In this document: in pieces, positions 15,620 through 26,080 of the stretch | How positions within the stretch are numbered: position 1 is the first letter of the stretch | Layout of the letters: every line of letters begins with the position of its first letter | Origin: Burkholderiales bacterium | GTDB lineage: Bacteria > Pseudomonadota > Gammaproteobacteria > Burkholderiales > Burkholderiaceae_C | Length of the DNA stretch: 48,534 nt | Reading direction: 5' to 3' | Assembly (NCBI GenBank): GCA_947453625.1 | Contig: CANGHK010000038.1 | Location: 1-48,534, forward strand | Notes under the pieces: model-generated | Databases searched by the model: none | What the model was told of the DNA's origin: nothing | The model's input: only the letters and a program-made list of their open reading frames with translations | Program-made: the position numbers and the translations under genes

Positions 15620-15914
15620 GCAGCCGCCATAGGCTGACAGCCGCTCGACCGCGAGCCTCTTTGACCGCAATCGGTCACAGTCTCGCGGCCCTGGCCGACA
15701 ACCGATGCGGTCGTTGTGTTCGCAGTCCCATCAGCCGCACTGCCCGTGCAGACCCAAGCTAGCCGATGGGTTGCGAGCTCGCCGCCTAGAACGAGTCGCT
15801 AGAACGTGACGTGCCTCCACGGGCAATCGACGGGCGGCCAGTATCCAGAGGTTGCGGACCCGTCAGGCACCGGGCTTTGCTGGGAAGCCAAGCTGAGGGC
15901 CACCAGCGCGAGGA
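15620..15914. other. 295-bp spacer, no gene seen
   Basis: Between repeat copy 2 and the convergent LysR gene I find no coding pattern. A short GACCG-CAAT-CGGTC inverted repeat is present near 15663, without a T-run. Nothing else stands out. Confidence 0.5.
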
Positions 15915-16853
15915 TCAATCTATTCGCTTACGGCTTGCGGCTACAGGCGCTGCCGCCTCGCTCGCCACCGGCCGCCGCGCCATGATCCAGTCGCACAGGC
16001 TTTGCGCAGCCAGGGACAGGCTGCGGTCGCGGCGGCGCACCAGGTAGATGGCGCGTCGCAGTTGGGGCCACTTCAGCAGTCGCGTTGCGATGCCAGTCTG
16101 CTGGAAGTGAAAGAGCGCCAGTGCCGGAACCACACTGATGCCCAGTCCGGCTCGCACCATGCCCATCACGGTGGCCAGCTGGTCCACCTCCAAGAGGGTG
16201 CGCATCTGCAGCGGCAGCGTGGCCGCCTCCAGGTACTGGCGCACGCTGGTGTTGCGTGACAGGTGCACAAAGTCAAAAGGCAGCAGATCGCGCGGCTTGA
16301 CTTCGGGAAGCGCCAGCAGCGCATGGCCGCTGTGCGCCACCAGGTGGAATTCGTCGGTGTGGAAGGGTTCGGCACGCAGTTCGGGCGTTTCGGCACGGGT
16401 CGCGGCGATGGCGAAGTCGGCCTGCCCGTTGCGCACCCGCTCAATGCACGGCTCGGACAGGATGTCGAACACCTCCACTTCGATGCCCGGGTGCTGCGCA
16501 CGGTAGCCTGCCAGGACGGCTGGCAGCCAGCCGGCAGCCAGAGACGGCAACAGCGCCAGCGACGCCTTGCCGCGCTCCAGGGCCGCGCGCTCGCGCAGCT
16601 GTCCGAGTGCGGTGTCCATCTCCAGCAGCACGCGCTGCGCCGACAGGGCGAACTCGCGACCTTCCACCGTGAGGTCGACGTGTCGGGTGCTGCGGTCGAA
16701 CAGGCGCAGGCCCAGGTCGTCTTCCAGGGTGCGGATCAGGCTGCTGAACGCCGACTGCGACAGGTGGCAGGCCACGGCCGCCCGCGTGAAGTTGCGCAAC
16801 TCGGCCAGCGCGACGAAGGCGCGCAGTTGGCGGGTGGATAGATTCATCTGCAT
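15915..16853 (-). CDS. LysR-family transcriptional regulator
   Basis: A 312-residue LysR-type regulator. The N-terminal winged helix-turn-helix reads QLRAFVALAELRNFTRAA, then LSQSAFSSLIRTLEDDLG and LFDRSTRHVDLT within the first 65 residues. The rest is a periplasmic-binding-like effector domain with VRAGLGISVVPALALFHF near the C-terminus. Two close ATGs (16853 and 16847) could both serve; longer readings only extend into the divergent promoter region. It is divergent from the AtuA/ABC-importer cluster, 107 bases away, the classic arrangement for a LysR protein controlling the adjacent operon. The inducer is unknown; a ligand related to the imported or AtuA-processed compound is likely. Confidence 0.93.
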   Translation of the reverse strand: MQMNLSTRQLRAFVALAELRNFTRAAVACHLSQSAFSSLIRTLEDDLGLRLFDRSTRHVDLTVEGREFALSAQRVLLEMDTALGQLRERAALERGKASLALLPSLAAGWLPAVLAGYRAQHPGIEVEVFDILSEPCIERVRNGQADFAIAATRAETPELRAEPFHTDEFHLVAHSGHALLALPEVKPRDLLPFDFVHLSRNTSVRQYLEAATLPLQMRTLLEVDQLATVMGMVRAGLGISVVPALALFHFQQTGIATRLLKWPQLRRAIYLVRRRDRSLSLAAQSLCDWIMARRPVASEAAAPVAASRKRID

Positions 16854-16960
16854 TTTCGATGGATTCTCCCGAATTTTCAATTTCACAGGTTACCGGGCCT
16901 TCCCTAGAGTCGCGCTCCAGACCCGCCGGCCATGCCTCGGCGGGCCCTCGATCGGAGACC

Positions 16961-18334
16961 ATGACCCTGCCTGCCACCGCACCCCACCGGCCCGCCCTGC
17001 GCGTGGGTTGCGCGGCCGGCTTTTCCGGCGACCGGCTCGATGCCGCCGCGCCGGTGGTGGCCGCACTGATCGCCGCCGGCGGGCCGGCCGTGCTGATCTT
17101 CGAGACCCTGGCCGAACGCACACTGGCCCTGGCACAGCTGGCCCGCCGTGCCGACCCCGACGCTGGTTACGAGCCGCTGCTCGTGGATCTGTTGCAGCCG
17201 GTGCTGGCGGACTGCCTGGCCAACGGCATCCGCATCGTCAGCAACTTCGGGGCGGCCCATCCCACGGCCGCCGCACAGCGCATCCTGCGGCTGGCCGCCT
17301 CTCTGGGCCTGGCGCCGCCGCGCATCGCGGTGGTCAGCGGCGACGACGTGCTGCACGACAGCGCCCTGATGGCCGGGCTGGGCCTGCCCGCCGGCATCGT
17401 CGTCAGCGCCAACGCCTACCTGGGCGCCGGCGCCATCGCCGATGCGCTGCGCGAGGGTGCCGACATCGTCGTCTGCGGCCGGGTGGCCGATCCGGCCCTG
17501 ACCCTGGGCCCGGCGCTGGCCTATTTCGGCTGGGCGCTGGATGACTGGGACCGCTTGGCCGGCGCCACCATGGCCGGACACCTGCTGGAATGCGGCGCCC
17601 AGGTCAGCGGCGGCTACTACGCCGATCCGGGCTACAAGGACGTGCCGGGGTTGGCCCACCTCGGCTATCCGATTGCCGAAATCCATGAAGACGGACGTTG
17701 CGTGATCGGCAAGCCCGCCGGCACCGGTGGGCGCATCGATGTGCACAGCGTCAAGGAGCAGCTGCTGTACGAGTTGCACGACCCCGGCGCCTACCTCACG
17801 CCAGACGTGGTGGCCGACATCAGCCAGGCCACGGTGACCGAGCTGGGCCCCGACCGGGTGGAATTGGCCGGCGTGCGCGGCCATCCGCGCCCGGCCACGC
17901 TGAAGGCGAACGTGTGCCACGAGAACGGCTGGTTCGCCGAGGGCGAGATCTCCTACGCCGGGGCACGGGCCGAGGCCCGCGCCCGGCTGGCCGGTCAGGT
18001 GCTGCGCGAGCGGCTGGTCGGGCTGGGGCCGCTGCGGATCGACCTGATCGGCGTGGCCAGCGTGCTGGCCGACGATGCCGGCCGCTGGTTCGACGAGGTG
18101 GCCGGCACGCCCGACGAACGCGCGCAGGACGTGCGCCTGCGCGTGGCCCTGAGCCACCCGCAGCACGCCATGGCCGAGCGCCTGGTGCGCGAGGTCATCG
18201 CGCTGTACTGCTGCGGGCCTGCTGGCGGCGGCGGTGTGCGCACGGTGCTGCGGCCGCGCCTGGGCCTGGTCTCCTGCCAGCTGCCGCGAGAGCGGGTGCC
18301 GGTGCACCATCACTTCGTGGTCCAGGCGTCATGA
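16961..18334 (+). CDS. AtuA-family (DUF1446) protein
   Basis: A 457-residue member of the AtuA/DUF1446 family, named after a Pseudomonas protein needed for acyclic-terpene (citronellol) use whose biochemical activity is not established. Typical features are RVGCAAGFSGDRLDAAAPVV at the N-terminus, NFGAAHPTAAA near 85, VVSGDDV, and an internal ADIVVCGRVADPALTLGPAL. CGAQVSGGYYADPGYKDVP and KPAGTGGRIDVHSVKEQLLYE follow. ATG 16961 has GGAGA three bases upstream; earlier starts lie in the promoter region. In Pseudomonas-type AtuA the C-terminal domain is part of the same chain; here it is a separate gene overlapping by four bases. Substrate unknown. Confidence 0.9.
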   Translation: MTLPATAPHRPALRVGCAAGFSGDRLDAAAPVVAALIAAGGPAVLIFETLAERTLALAQLARRADPDAGYEPLLVDLLQPVLADCLANGIRIVSNFGAAHPTAAAQRILRLAASLGLAPPRIAVVSGDDVLHDSALMAGLGLPAGIVVSANAYLGAGAIADALREGADIVVCGRVADPALTLGPALAYFGWALDDWDRLAGATMAGHLLECGAQVSGGYYADPGYKDVPGLAHLGYPIAEIHEDGRCVIGKPAGTGGRIDVHSVKEQLLYELHDPGAYLTPDVVADISQATVTELGPDRVELAGVRGHPRPATLKANVCHENGWFAEGEISYAGARAEARARLAGQVLRERLVGLGPLRIDLIGVASVLADDAGRWFDEVAGTPDERAQDVRLRVALSHPQHAMAERLVREVIALYCCGPAGGGGVRTVLRPRLGLVSCQLPRERVPVHHHFVVQAS

Positions 18335-18738
18335 CGATGAGCAACCCCCATCTGCACACCGTGCCGCTGTACCGCCTGGCGCACGGCCGCACCGGCGACA
18401 AGGGCGACCGCTCCAACATCAGCGTGGTGGCCTGGAAGCCCGCGTTCTGGGACCTGCTGGTCGAGCAGATCACTGAGGCCAGCGTGGCCCGGTTTTTTGC
18501 CTACCGCCGCCCCACCGCCGTGCAGCGCTACCTGCTGCCGCGGCTGCAGGCGATGAACTTCGTGCTCGACGGCGTGCTCGACGGCGGCGTCAACAGCGCC
18601 CTCAACCTCGACAGCCACGGCAAGTGCCTGTCCTACCGGTTGCTCGACCACCCGGTGCAGGTGCCGGCTCAGCTGCTTGCGCAGCTGGCCGGCCCGGCTG
18701 ACCCGCGCTGGCCCGGCCTCGCCGGCGCCGGCCCATGA
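18331..18738 (+). CDS. AtuA C-terminal domain-like small protein
   Basis: The 135-residue protein corresponds to the C-terminal ferredoxin-fold-like domain of full-length AtuA proteins. YRLAHGRTGDKGDRSNISVVA (residues 14-34) is its most conserved part, followed by RRPTAVQRYLLPRLQAMNFVLDGVLDGGVNSALNLDSHGK. Coupled to the preceding gene by an ATGA overlap, so the two products probably work as one complex. A second ATG two codons later is also possible. Function follows that of AtuA and is unknown. Confidence 0.85.
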   Translation: MTMSNPHLHTVPLYRLAHGRTGDKGDRSNISVVAWKPAFWDLLVEQITEASVARFFAYRRPTAVQRYLLPRLQAMNFVLDGVLDGGVNSALNLDSHGKCLSYRLLDHPVQVPAQLLAQLAGPADPRWPGLAGAGP

Positions 18739-18788
18739 CCGCGCCGCCGCAGGCCGCTGCCCACCCACCACAACAGCAGGAGACATCG

Positions 18789-20354
18789 ATGAACCAGCCC
18801 ACTTCCACCGCCGTGCGCAGCACCGTGCTGGCCACCACCCTGGCCCTGGCCGCCATGGGCGCCGCGCTGGCGCAGACCCGCGGCGGCCAGTTGCGCGTGG
18901 CCGCGCCCCAGCTGCCGGCCAACCCCGACCCGGTTGTCAGCACCCTGGGCACCAACTGGATGGTGGCGCAGAACGCCTGCGAAGGCCTGTTCGCGCTGGA
19001 CGACAACTGGGCCCCGCAGCCGATGCTGGCCCGCTCGCACGCCTACAGCAATGGCGGCAAGACGCTGACCATCAAGCTGCGCAGCGGCATCAAGTTCCAC
19101 AGCGGTGCCACGATGACGGCCGACGATGTGGTGGCCTCGCTCAACCGCTTTGCCGGCAGCGCCGGCACCGGTGCGGTGCTCAAGGGCTTGGTCAGCGAGA
19201 TCAAGGCCGCCGACGCCGAGACCGTCGTGCTGAGCCTGCCCACCCCCAGCGGCATGCTGGTGGGCCTGCTCACGCTGGTTCCGGCCTCGGTGTTCAGCAA
19301 GGCCGCGCTCGAAGGCGCCACCGGCACCCAGCCGGTCAAGAGCCTGGACTGCACCGGGCCCTACAAGCTCAGCGAGTTCCAGCCCGACCGGCAGGCCGTG
19401 CTGACACGCTTCGACGCCTACCAGTCACGCACCGAGAAATCCAGCGGCCATGCCGGTGCCAAGCCCGCCTGGGCCGACCAGATCCTCTTCTACCCGCAGT
19501 CCGAGCCCTCGGTGCGGCGCGACAGCGTGCTCACCGGCAAGGCCGACATCGCGATGACGCTGCCGTTTGACTTTTTCAACCAGCTCAAGAACAACCCGGC
19601 CGCCACGCCGGTGATCGTGGCCGACGAGCGCTCGCTCACCGTGGTGTTCAACACCAAGCAGGGGCCGGCGGCCAATGCCAAGCTGCGCCAGGCGATCCAG
19701 TACGCGCTGACGATGGAGCCCATCATGCGGGTGGCCTCCACCAGCCCCGACTTCTACGAGGTCGACCCGAGCTGGGTGCCCGACCGCAAGAGCATGTGGC
19801 ACAGCACCGCCGGCATCGAGGGCTGGGGCAAGGCCGACCCGGAGCGGGTGAAAAAGCTGCTGGCCGAGGCCGGCTACAAGGGCGAGCCGCTGCGCTGGTT
19901 GACCAGCAAGGATTTCTACCAGAGCCAGTACCTGCCCACGTTGGCAGCGCAGCAGCAGCTGGAAAAGCTCGGCATCAAGATCGAGGTGCTGCAGATGCCC
20001 GCGGCCACCTATGTGAAGACACGCACCGAGCCGGGCGGCTTCGAGATGTTCTCCAGCTTCCTGCCCAGCTACGTGGACCCGGTGGTGATCCCCTACCTCA
20101 ACAGCAGCTTCCCCGGCTTCTGGGACAACGCGCAGAAGAACGACTTGGTCAAGCAACTGGCCGCCGCCACCGACCCGAAAGAGCGCGTGGCGATCTGGAA
20201 CAAGATCCATGCGCTGATCTACACCGAGGTGCCGTTCATGAAGTTCGGCACCGAGTCGCTGCTGTTCGCCGCGCGCAAGGGCGTCAGCGGCATGTCGTCC
20301 AGCCCGGCCAACCCGCAGTACTTCGCCAACGTGGTGCCGCCGGCGGCGCGCTGA
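18789..20354 (+). CDS. ABC importer substrate-binding protein (DppA/SBP_bac_5 family)
   Basis: A 521-residue periplasmic binding protein of the peptide/nickel/opine family. A Sec signal peptide is clear: a basic start, the hydrophobic run STVLATTLALAAMG, and a likely cleavage after ALA before QTRGG. The mature part has GLFALDDNWAPQPMLA, IKLRSGIKFHSGATMTADDVV, LRQAIQYALTMEPIM and the late PASVFSK and VPFMKFG segments, all in family order. AGGAGA precedes the ATG by about six bases. It is followed by two permeases and two ATPases, a full importer. Real ligands of this family include peptides, sugars, opines and other acids; the AtuA and esterase neighbours point to a non-peptide ester or terpenoid-like compound, as inference. 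Confidence 0.94.
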   Translation: MNQPTSTAVRSTVLATTLALAAMGAALAQTRGGQLRVAAPQLPANPDPVVSTLGTNWMVAQNACEGLFALDDNWAPQPMLARSHAYSNGGKTLTIKLRSGIKFHSGATMTADDVVASLNRFAGSAGTGAVLKGLVSEIKAADAETVVLSLPTPSGMLVGLLTLVPASVFSKAALEGATGTQPVKSLDCTGPYKLSEFQPDRQAVLTRFDAYQSRTEKSSGHAGAKPAWADQILFYPQSEPSVRRDSVLTGKADIAMTLPFDFFNQLKNNPAATPVIVADERSLTVVFNTKQGPAANAKLRQAIQYALTMEPIMRVASTSPDFYEVDPSWVPDRKSMWHSTAGIEGWGKADPERVKKLLAEAGYKGEPLRWLTSKDFYQSQYLPTLAAQQQLEKLGIKIEVLQMPAATYVKTRTEPGGFEMFSSFLPSYVDPVVIPYLNSSFPGFWDNAQKNDLVKQLAAATDPKERVAIWNKIHALIYTEVPFMKFGTESLLFAARKGVSGMSSSPANPQYFANVVPPAAR

Positions 20355-20422
20355 TGCGCTGAACCGGCCCCGCCACCCAGCCCCTGTCCGCCCATCCACC
20401 CCTCTGCCCGCGTCCTGCCACG

Positions 20423-21268
20423 ATGTCCAGCCCGATTGCCCAAAGCTTCGTCCAGCGCCTGCTGCGCAGCGGCGTGGCCCTGTTCGCGCTGGCCATCCTG
20501 ACTTCCATGGTGGTGCTGACGCTGGCGGCCGGGCCACTGGCCGGTGCCCAGGCGCTGGAGATCGACCCGATCAACCGCCTGACGGCCCCCTCGGCCGCGC
20601 ACTGGTTCGGCACCGACCACCTGGGCCGCGACATGCTGGGCCTGGTGCTGCACGGCGGGCGCACCACCTTGGCGGTGGGCCTGGTGGTCACCACGCTGGC
20701 GATGGCCGTGGCGGTGCTGCTGGGCCTGGTGGCGGGTTTCTTCCGCCGGGTGGATGCGGTGCTGATGCGGGTGGTCGACGGCGTGATGTCGTTTCCCGGC
20801 ATCGTGCTGGCCACCGCAGCGGCGGGCTACATGGGCCCCAGCGTGCGCACCGTGATCCTCGCGCTGACCCTGGTGCTGATCGCCCCGGCGCTGCGCGTGG
20901 TGCGCGGCCAGGTGCTGGTGGTGCGGGAGCTGCCGATGATCGAATCGGCACGCGCCGTCGGCGTGCCCGCCACGCGCCTGCTGGCGCACTACGTGTTCCC
21001 GGCGGTGCTGTCGCCGGTGCTGGTGCAGGCCTCGTTCGTGTTCTCGGCGGCGGTGCTGGGCGAGGCCGCGCTCAGCTTCATCGGCCTGGGCATCGGCGCG
21101 CGCGATGTGTCCTGGGGCAGCGCGCTGGCCGAGGCCCGCAACTACATCCACGATGCCTGGTGGATCGTCGTCTTCCCCGGCCTGGCGCTGGTGCTCACCA
21201 TCCTGGCGCTGAACCTGCTGGGCGATGCGCTGCGCGACCTGCTCGACCCCAAGCTGCGCGCGCGCTGA
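20423..21268 (+). CDS. ABC importer permease (DppC type)
   Basis: A 281-residue inner-membrane permease with about six transmembrane segments. The N-terminal WFGTDHLGRDMLGLVLHGGRTTL is the DppC/OppC signature. The EAA loop reads ESARAVGVPATRLLAHYVFPAVLSPVLVQ, followed by EAALSFIGLGIGARDVSWGSAL. In most operons the DppB-type permease precedes DppC; here the order is reversed. The gene starts 68 bases after the binding protein. Confidence 0.94.
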   Translation: MSSPIAQSFVQRLLRSGVALFALAILTSMVVLTLAAGPLAGAQALEIDPINRLTAPSAAHWFGTDHLGRDMLGLVLHGGRTTLAVGLVVTTLAMAVAVLLGLVAGFFRRVDAVLMRVVDGVMSFPGIVLATAAAGYMGPSVRTVILALTLVLIAPALRVVRGQVLVVRELPMIESARAVGVPATRLLAHYVFPAVLSPVLVQASFVFSAAVLGEAALSFIGLGIGARDVSWGSALAEARNYIHDAWWIVVFPGLALVLTILALNLLGDALRDLLDPKLRAR

Positions 21269-21283
21269 CACGAGACCGCCTCC

Positions 21284-22228
21284 ATGTCCCGCTACCTGGC
21301 GCAACGCCTGTTGATGATGCTGCCCACCATCGTGGTGCCGATGGTGCTGGTGTTCCTGCTGCTGCGGCTGTCACCCGGCGATCCGGCGGCGATGATCCTG
21401 GGCGACCAGGCCACCACCACGCAGATCGCCGCGCTGCGCACCCAGCTGGGCCTGGACAGGTCGCTGCCGGTGCAGTTTGTCGCCTGGGCCCAGGGCGTGC
21501 TGACGCTGCAACTGGGCGAATCGCTGTTCTTCCACAAGCCGGTGACGGCGCTGCTGGCCGAGTATTCGGTGGTCACGCTGCACGTGGCGCTGCTGGCGCT
21601 GGTGGTGGCGGTGCTGCTGGGCGTGGGCCTGGGCATGCTGGCGGCGCTCAAGCGCGACACCTGGGTCGACCGCGGCGTGGTCGGCGCGGCGGTGCTGGGC
21701 ATCTCGCTGCCCGAGTTCTGGTTCGCGCTGCTGCTGATCTTCCTGTTCGCCGTCACCTGGCCGCTGTTCCCGGTGGCCGGTTACGTGGACATGAAGGACG
21801 GCCTGTGGGCCTCGGCGCTGAGCGTGGCGCTGCCGGCACTGGCGCTGGGAATCCGCCAGTCGGCGCTGATGACGCGCATGGCCCGCTCGGCCATGGTCGA
21901 CGTGCTGGGCGAGGGCTACATCGTCACCGCCCGCGCCCAGGGCCTGCCCGAGCGCACGGTGATCGGGCGTTACGCGCTGCGCATGGCAGCGATCCCGGTG
22001 GTGACGGTGGCGGGGTTGTCGGCCAGCTACCTGCTGTCGGGCGCGGTGGCCATCGAGATGATCTTCTCGCTGCCCGGGCTGGGCAAGCTGCTGATCGACG
22101 CCGTGTCGCGCCGCGACTATCCCGTCGTCGAAGGCGTGGTGCTGGTGATCGCGGTGATGCTGGCGCTGCTGAACCTGCTGGTCGACCTGCTCTATGCGTG
22201 GCTCGACCCCCGCATCCGCTTGGGATGA
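21284..22228 (+). CDS. ABC importer permease (DppB type)
   Basis: A 314-residue permease with the DppB N-terminal pattern (YLAQRLLMMLPTIVVPMVLVF, then LSPGDPAAMILG and QLGLDRSLPVQF). The EAA loop is YIVTARAQGLPERTVIGRYALRMAAIPVVT, followed by GAVAIEMIFSLPGLGKLLIDAVSRRDYPVVEG. It pairs with the DppC-type protein to form the channel. It starts 15 bases after that gene, and its stop overlaps the ATPase ATG. Confidence 0.94.
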   Translation: MSRYLAQRLLMMLPTIVVPMVLVFLLLRLSPGDPAAMILGDQATTTQIAALRTQLGLDRSLPVQFVAWAQGVLTLQLGESLFFHKPVTALLAEYSVVTLHVALLALVVAVLLGVGLGMLAALKRDTWVDRGVVGAAVLGISLPEFWFALLLIFLFAVTWPLFPVAGYVDMKDGLWASALSVALPALALGIRQSALMTRMARSAMVDVLGEGYIVTARAQGLPERTVIGRYALRMAAIPVVTVAGLSASYLLSGAVAIEMIFSLPGLGKLLIDAVSRRDYPVVEGVVLVIAVMLALLNLLVDLLYAWLDPRIRLG

Positions 22229-23186
22229 ACACCATCGCCCCCACTCCCGTGCTCGACGTGCAAGGCCTCAGCGTGCATCTGCCGCTGGGCGGCCGCCTGG
22301 TGCCGGTCGTCACCGAGATGAGCTTCTCGGTGCAGGCCGGCGAGGCGGTCGCGCTGGTGGGCGAATCGGGCTGCGGCAAGAGCATGACGGCGCGCGCGCT
22401 GATCGGCCTGTCGCCGCCCGGCGCGCAGGTGGGCGGGCGCATCCTGCTCGACGGTGTGGACGTGGCCAGCCTGAGCGCCGCCCACCGTCGCCGCCTGGGT
22501 GGCGGGCGCATCGGCTTCATCTTCCAGGAGCCGATGACCGCGCTGCACCCCACGCTGGCCATCGGTACTCAGATGACCGACACGCTGCGCTTGCACCTCA
22601 AGTTCAGCGCAGCCCAGGCCCGAGAGCGTGCCGCCGAGTTGCTCGACAGGGTGGGCATCCCGCGCGCCCGCGGCGTGCTGGACCTCTATGTGCACCAGCT
22701 CTCGGGCGGCATGCGTCAGCGGGTGATGATCGCGATGGCGCTGTCGTGCAAGCCGGCGCTGGTGATCGCCGACGAACCCACCACCGCGCTGGACGTCACC
22801 ATCCAGGCCCAGGTGCTGCACCTGCTGGGCGAGATGCGCCGCGAGATGGGCCTGGCCATGCTCTACATCACCCACGATCTGGAGGTGGTGGCCGACTTCT
22901 GCGACCGTGCCATCGTGATGTACGCCGGTGACCGGGTGGAGACCGGCCCGGCCCGGCACCTGCTGCAGTCGCCCCGACACCCCTACACCCACGGCCTGGT
23001 GGCTGCCATCCCTGGCCATGGCCAGGTGCGGCGCCTGCCCGCCATCCCTGGCCAGGTGCCGGCGCTGGGCGACTGGCCCGATGGCTGCCGCTTCGTACCC
23101 CGCTGCGCGCAGGCCACGACAAAGTGCCAGACGCGACCGGCCTTTGATTCCGCCCTGCGCTGCTGGCACCCGCTGGAGGCCGTGGC

Positions 23187-23190
<4 letters not shown>
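22225..23190 (+). CDS. ABC importer ATPase (DppD type)
   Basis: A 321-residue ATPase. The Walker A is GESGCGKS, the Q-loop [11 protein letters not shown], the signature [15 protein letters not shown], the Walker [13 protein letters not shown], and the H-loop ITHDL. The C-terminal oligopeptide-transporter domain has HPYTHGLVAAIPG and a cysteine cluster (CRFVPRCAQATTKC plus CWHP). This cluster fits the [4Fe-4S]-type site found in Dpp/Opp ATPases. The start overlaps the permease stop and the stop overlaps the DppF-type ATG, so translation is coupled. Energises the importer from the cytoplasmic face with the DppF-type subunit. Confidence 0.95.
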
Positions 23191-24136
<946 letters not shown>

Positions 24137-24137
<1 letters not shown>

Positions 24138-25621
24138 TGGCCAAGGCCCGGCTCGGCATCCGCTACGCTTTGCCTCCCACGGGCATGCACCGCTTCGCCT
24201 CGCCGCGCCCGCTGCCAGCCGGCACGGCGCCACAACCCCTGGGCCACCCCGCGCCGGACGCCTGGCAACAGCAGGCGCCCGATGCGCTGTTTGACGGCGG
24301 CCCACCCCGGGCCATGGACGAAGACTGCCTGTTCTTGAACCTGTGGATGCCGGAAGGCCGCAGCGCCAAACAGCCCCGGCCCGTGCTGGTGCATCTATTC
24401 GGCGGCGGCTTCCAAGGAGGCAGCCCCAGCGACCTGGCGCATGATGGCGCGGCGCTGGCAGATGCCACCGGCTGCGTGGTGGTGCGCATCGGCTTCCGCC
24501 TGGGTGCCCTGGGCTTCCTGTACCTGGGCGCTGCGGCACCGGCCAACCTGGCCCTGCTGGACGCGACGTTGGCCCTGCAGTGGGTGCAGCAGCACATCGC
24601 CACCTTCGACGGCGACCCGGCGCAGGTAACGGTTTTCGGCCTGTCATCGGGCGCCTTCATGATCGGCGCGCTGTTGGCCATGCCGGACGCGCGCGCGTGC
24701 TTCCGTGGCGCCTGGATGCAGAGCGGCTCTGCCTCGCGCATCCTCACCCCGGCGCAAGCCGCGACGGTCACCGCAGACCTGTGTCATCGACTGGGTCTGG
24801 CAGACGGTGATCTGGCCGGCCTGCAGCGGATGCCGGCAGCCGACATCGTGGCTTTGCAACAGCAGGTGCTATCGGCGGATGTGGGCGACCGCAACGGGCC
24901 GGGCGGGCACACGTTCGGTGTTGTGCTCGATGGCCGTACGCTGCCGCTGCACCCGCTGCAAGCGGTGGCGCAAGGGGATTTGTGCGGCCATGGCCTGCTG
25001 CTGATGAGCACGCACGACGAAACCCGGCTGTGGTTTCGCAATGGCGCCATGCGCCCGCTGGCCGATGCCGCGGCCTGGCAGGCCGAGGTGGCGCGCTACA
25101 CCACGCCACAAGCCGCGCCAGCGCTCTGCGCCTCCTACATGGCAGGCGTGGCGGCACAACCAGCAGATCGCAACCGACTGGCTGCGCTGCGTGAGCGCTT
25201 TCTCACCCACGCGATCTACCGTGTCCCGGCGCTGCGCACCGCCCTGGCGCAGGCCCGCGCCGGCGGCCGCGCCTGGCTGGCACGCTTCGATTGGGCGCCT
25301 GGCGGCGCGGCAGGCGATTGGGCCGACCACGGCAGCGCCCATGCCTTCGACGAACCCTTCGTTTGGGGACGACCTGATCCGGCGCACCACCGATTTGTCA
25401 CCGGCGCGGCCGACGAATTGGCGCTGGCCGAGAAACTTGTAAAGGCGCTGGGCGACTTTGCCCATGGCAGGGGCCCGGGCTGGCCCGCGCTCGATGGGAT
25501 TGAAGCCGGTGCACATCGGCTCGCTGCCAGTCATGCGGATGATGACGAAGCCGACGCTATGGCCGTCTGGTCGCGGCTCGGCTTGCTGCAGCCGGAAGCG
25601 GTTCTGCTGCCAGGCAGGTGA
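24137..25621 (+). CDS. type B carboxylesterase
   Basis: A 494-residue alpha/beta hydrolase of the carboxylesterase B family. The N-terminal GIRYALPPTGMHRFASP and DEDCLFLNLWMP are family hallmarks. The nucleophile is Ser170 in GLSSG. The acid lies in THDETRLWF and the catalytic His in SAHAFDEPFVWG. The oxyanion motif usually HGGG reads FGGG here (LVHLFGGGFQGG), an unusual change at the first position. No signal peptide is visible, so it probably acts in the cytoplasm after import. It is the last gene of the LysR-linked importer operon, which suggests the imported compound is an ester hydrolysed here (inference). Confidence 0.88.
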
Positions 25622-25767
25622 CAGTGCCGCCAGAACATACCGCGAGATTCTGTGCAGGCCCTCGGTGCGGAACCCACGAGGCCAGGCGCCGTGTGTGCCT
25701 GACGCGCACCGCCAGCGCCTTCAGTAGGGGTCCGGTCCAACCAGCCTGGCCGATGCCCAACTCGGCT

Positions 25768-26080
25768 TCAGACCCGCTGTGGCGGCAGCCGGTCGTCGAA
25801 GATCGCCGCCGCCCGAGTCCAGCCAGCTGATGCCCCGCGTATCTTGTGCTGGAAGCAGCTGATGAAGAAGCCGTCACCGGGCAACGCCTCCAGGTTGTGC
25901 AGCTTCTCCAGGTGGCAATAGCCGATGTCGCGGCCGGCCTTGTGGCCCTCCCAGATCAGACCGGCGTCGCCCGATTCGGCGTACTTCTTCGCGGTGTGCA
26001 CGAAGGGTGCATCCCAGTTCCAGGCGTCGGTGCCGGTCAGGCGCACACCCTGCTCCAGCAGCCAGCGGGTGGCCGTCGGC
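25768..26080 (-). pseudogene. truncated cyclase-family (kynurenine formamidase-like) gene
   Basis: On the minus strand about 100 residues match the C-terminal half of cyclase family proteins (PF04199): [44 protein letters not shown] and GASAGWTRAAAIFDD, ending at a stop at 25768. The N-terminal half is missing. Upstream, the reading runs into the opposite-strand MalK-like fragment at about 26063-26080, marking a rearrangement point. No start codon belongs to the family part, so it is probably not functional. Confidence 0.82.
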
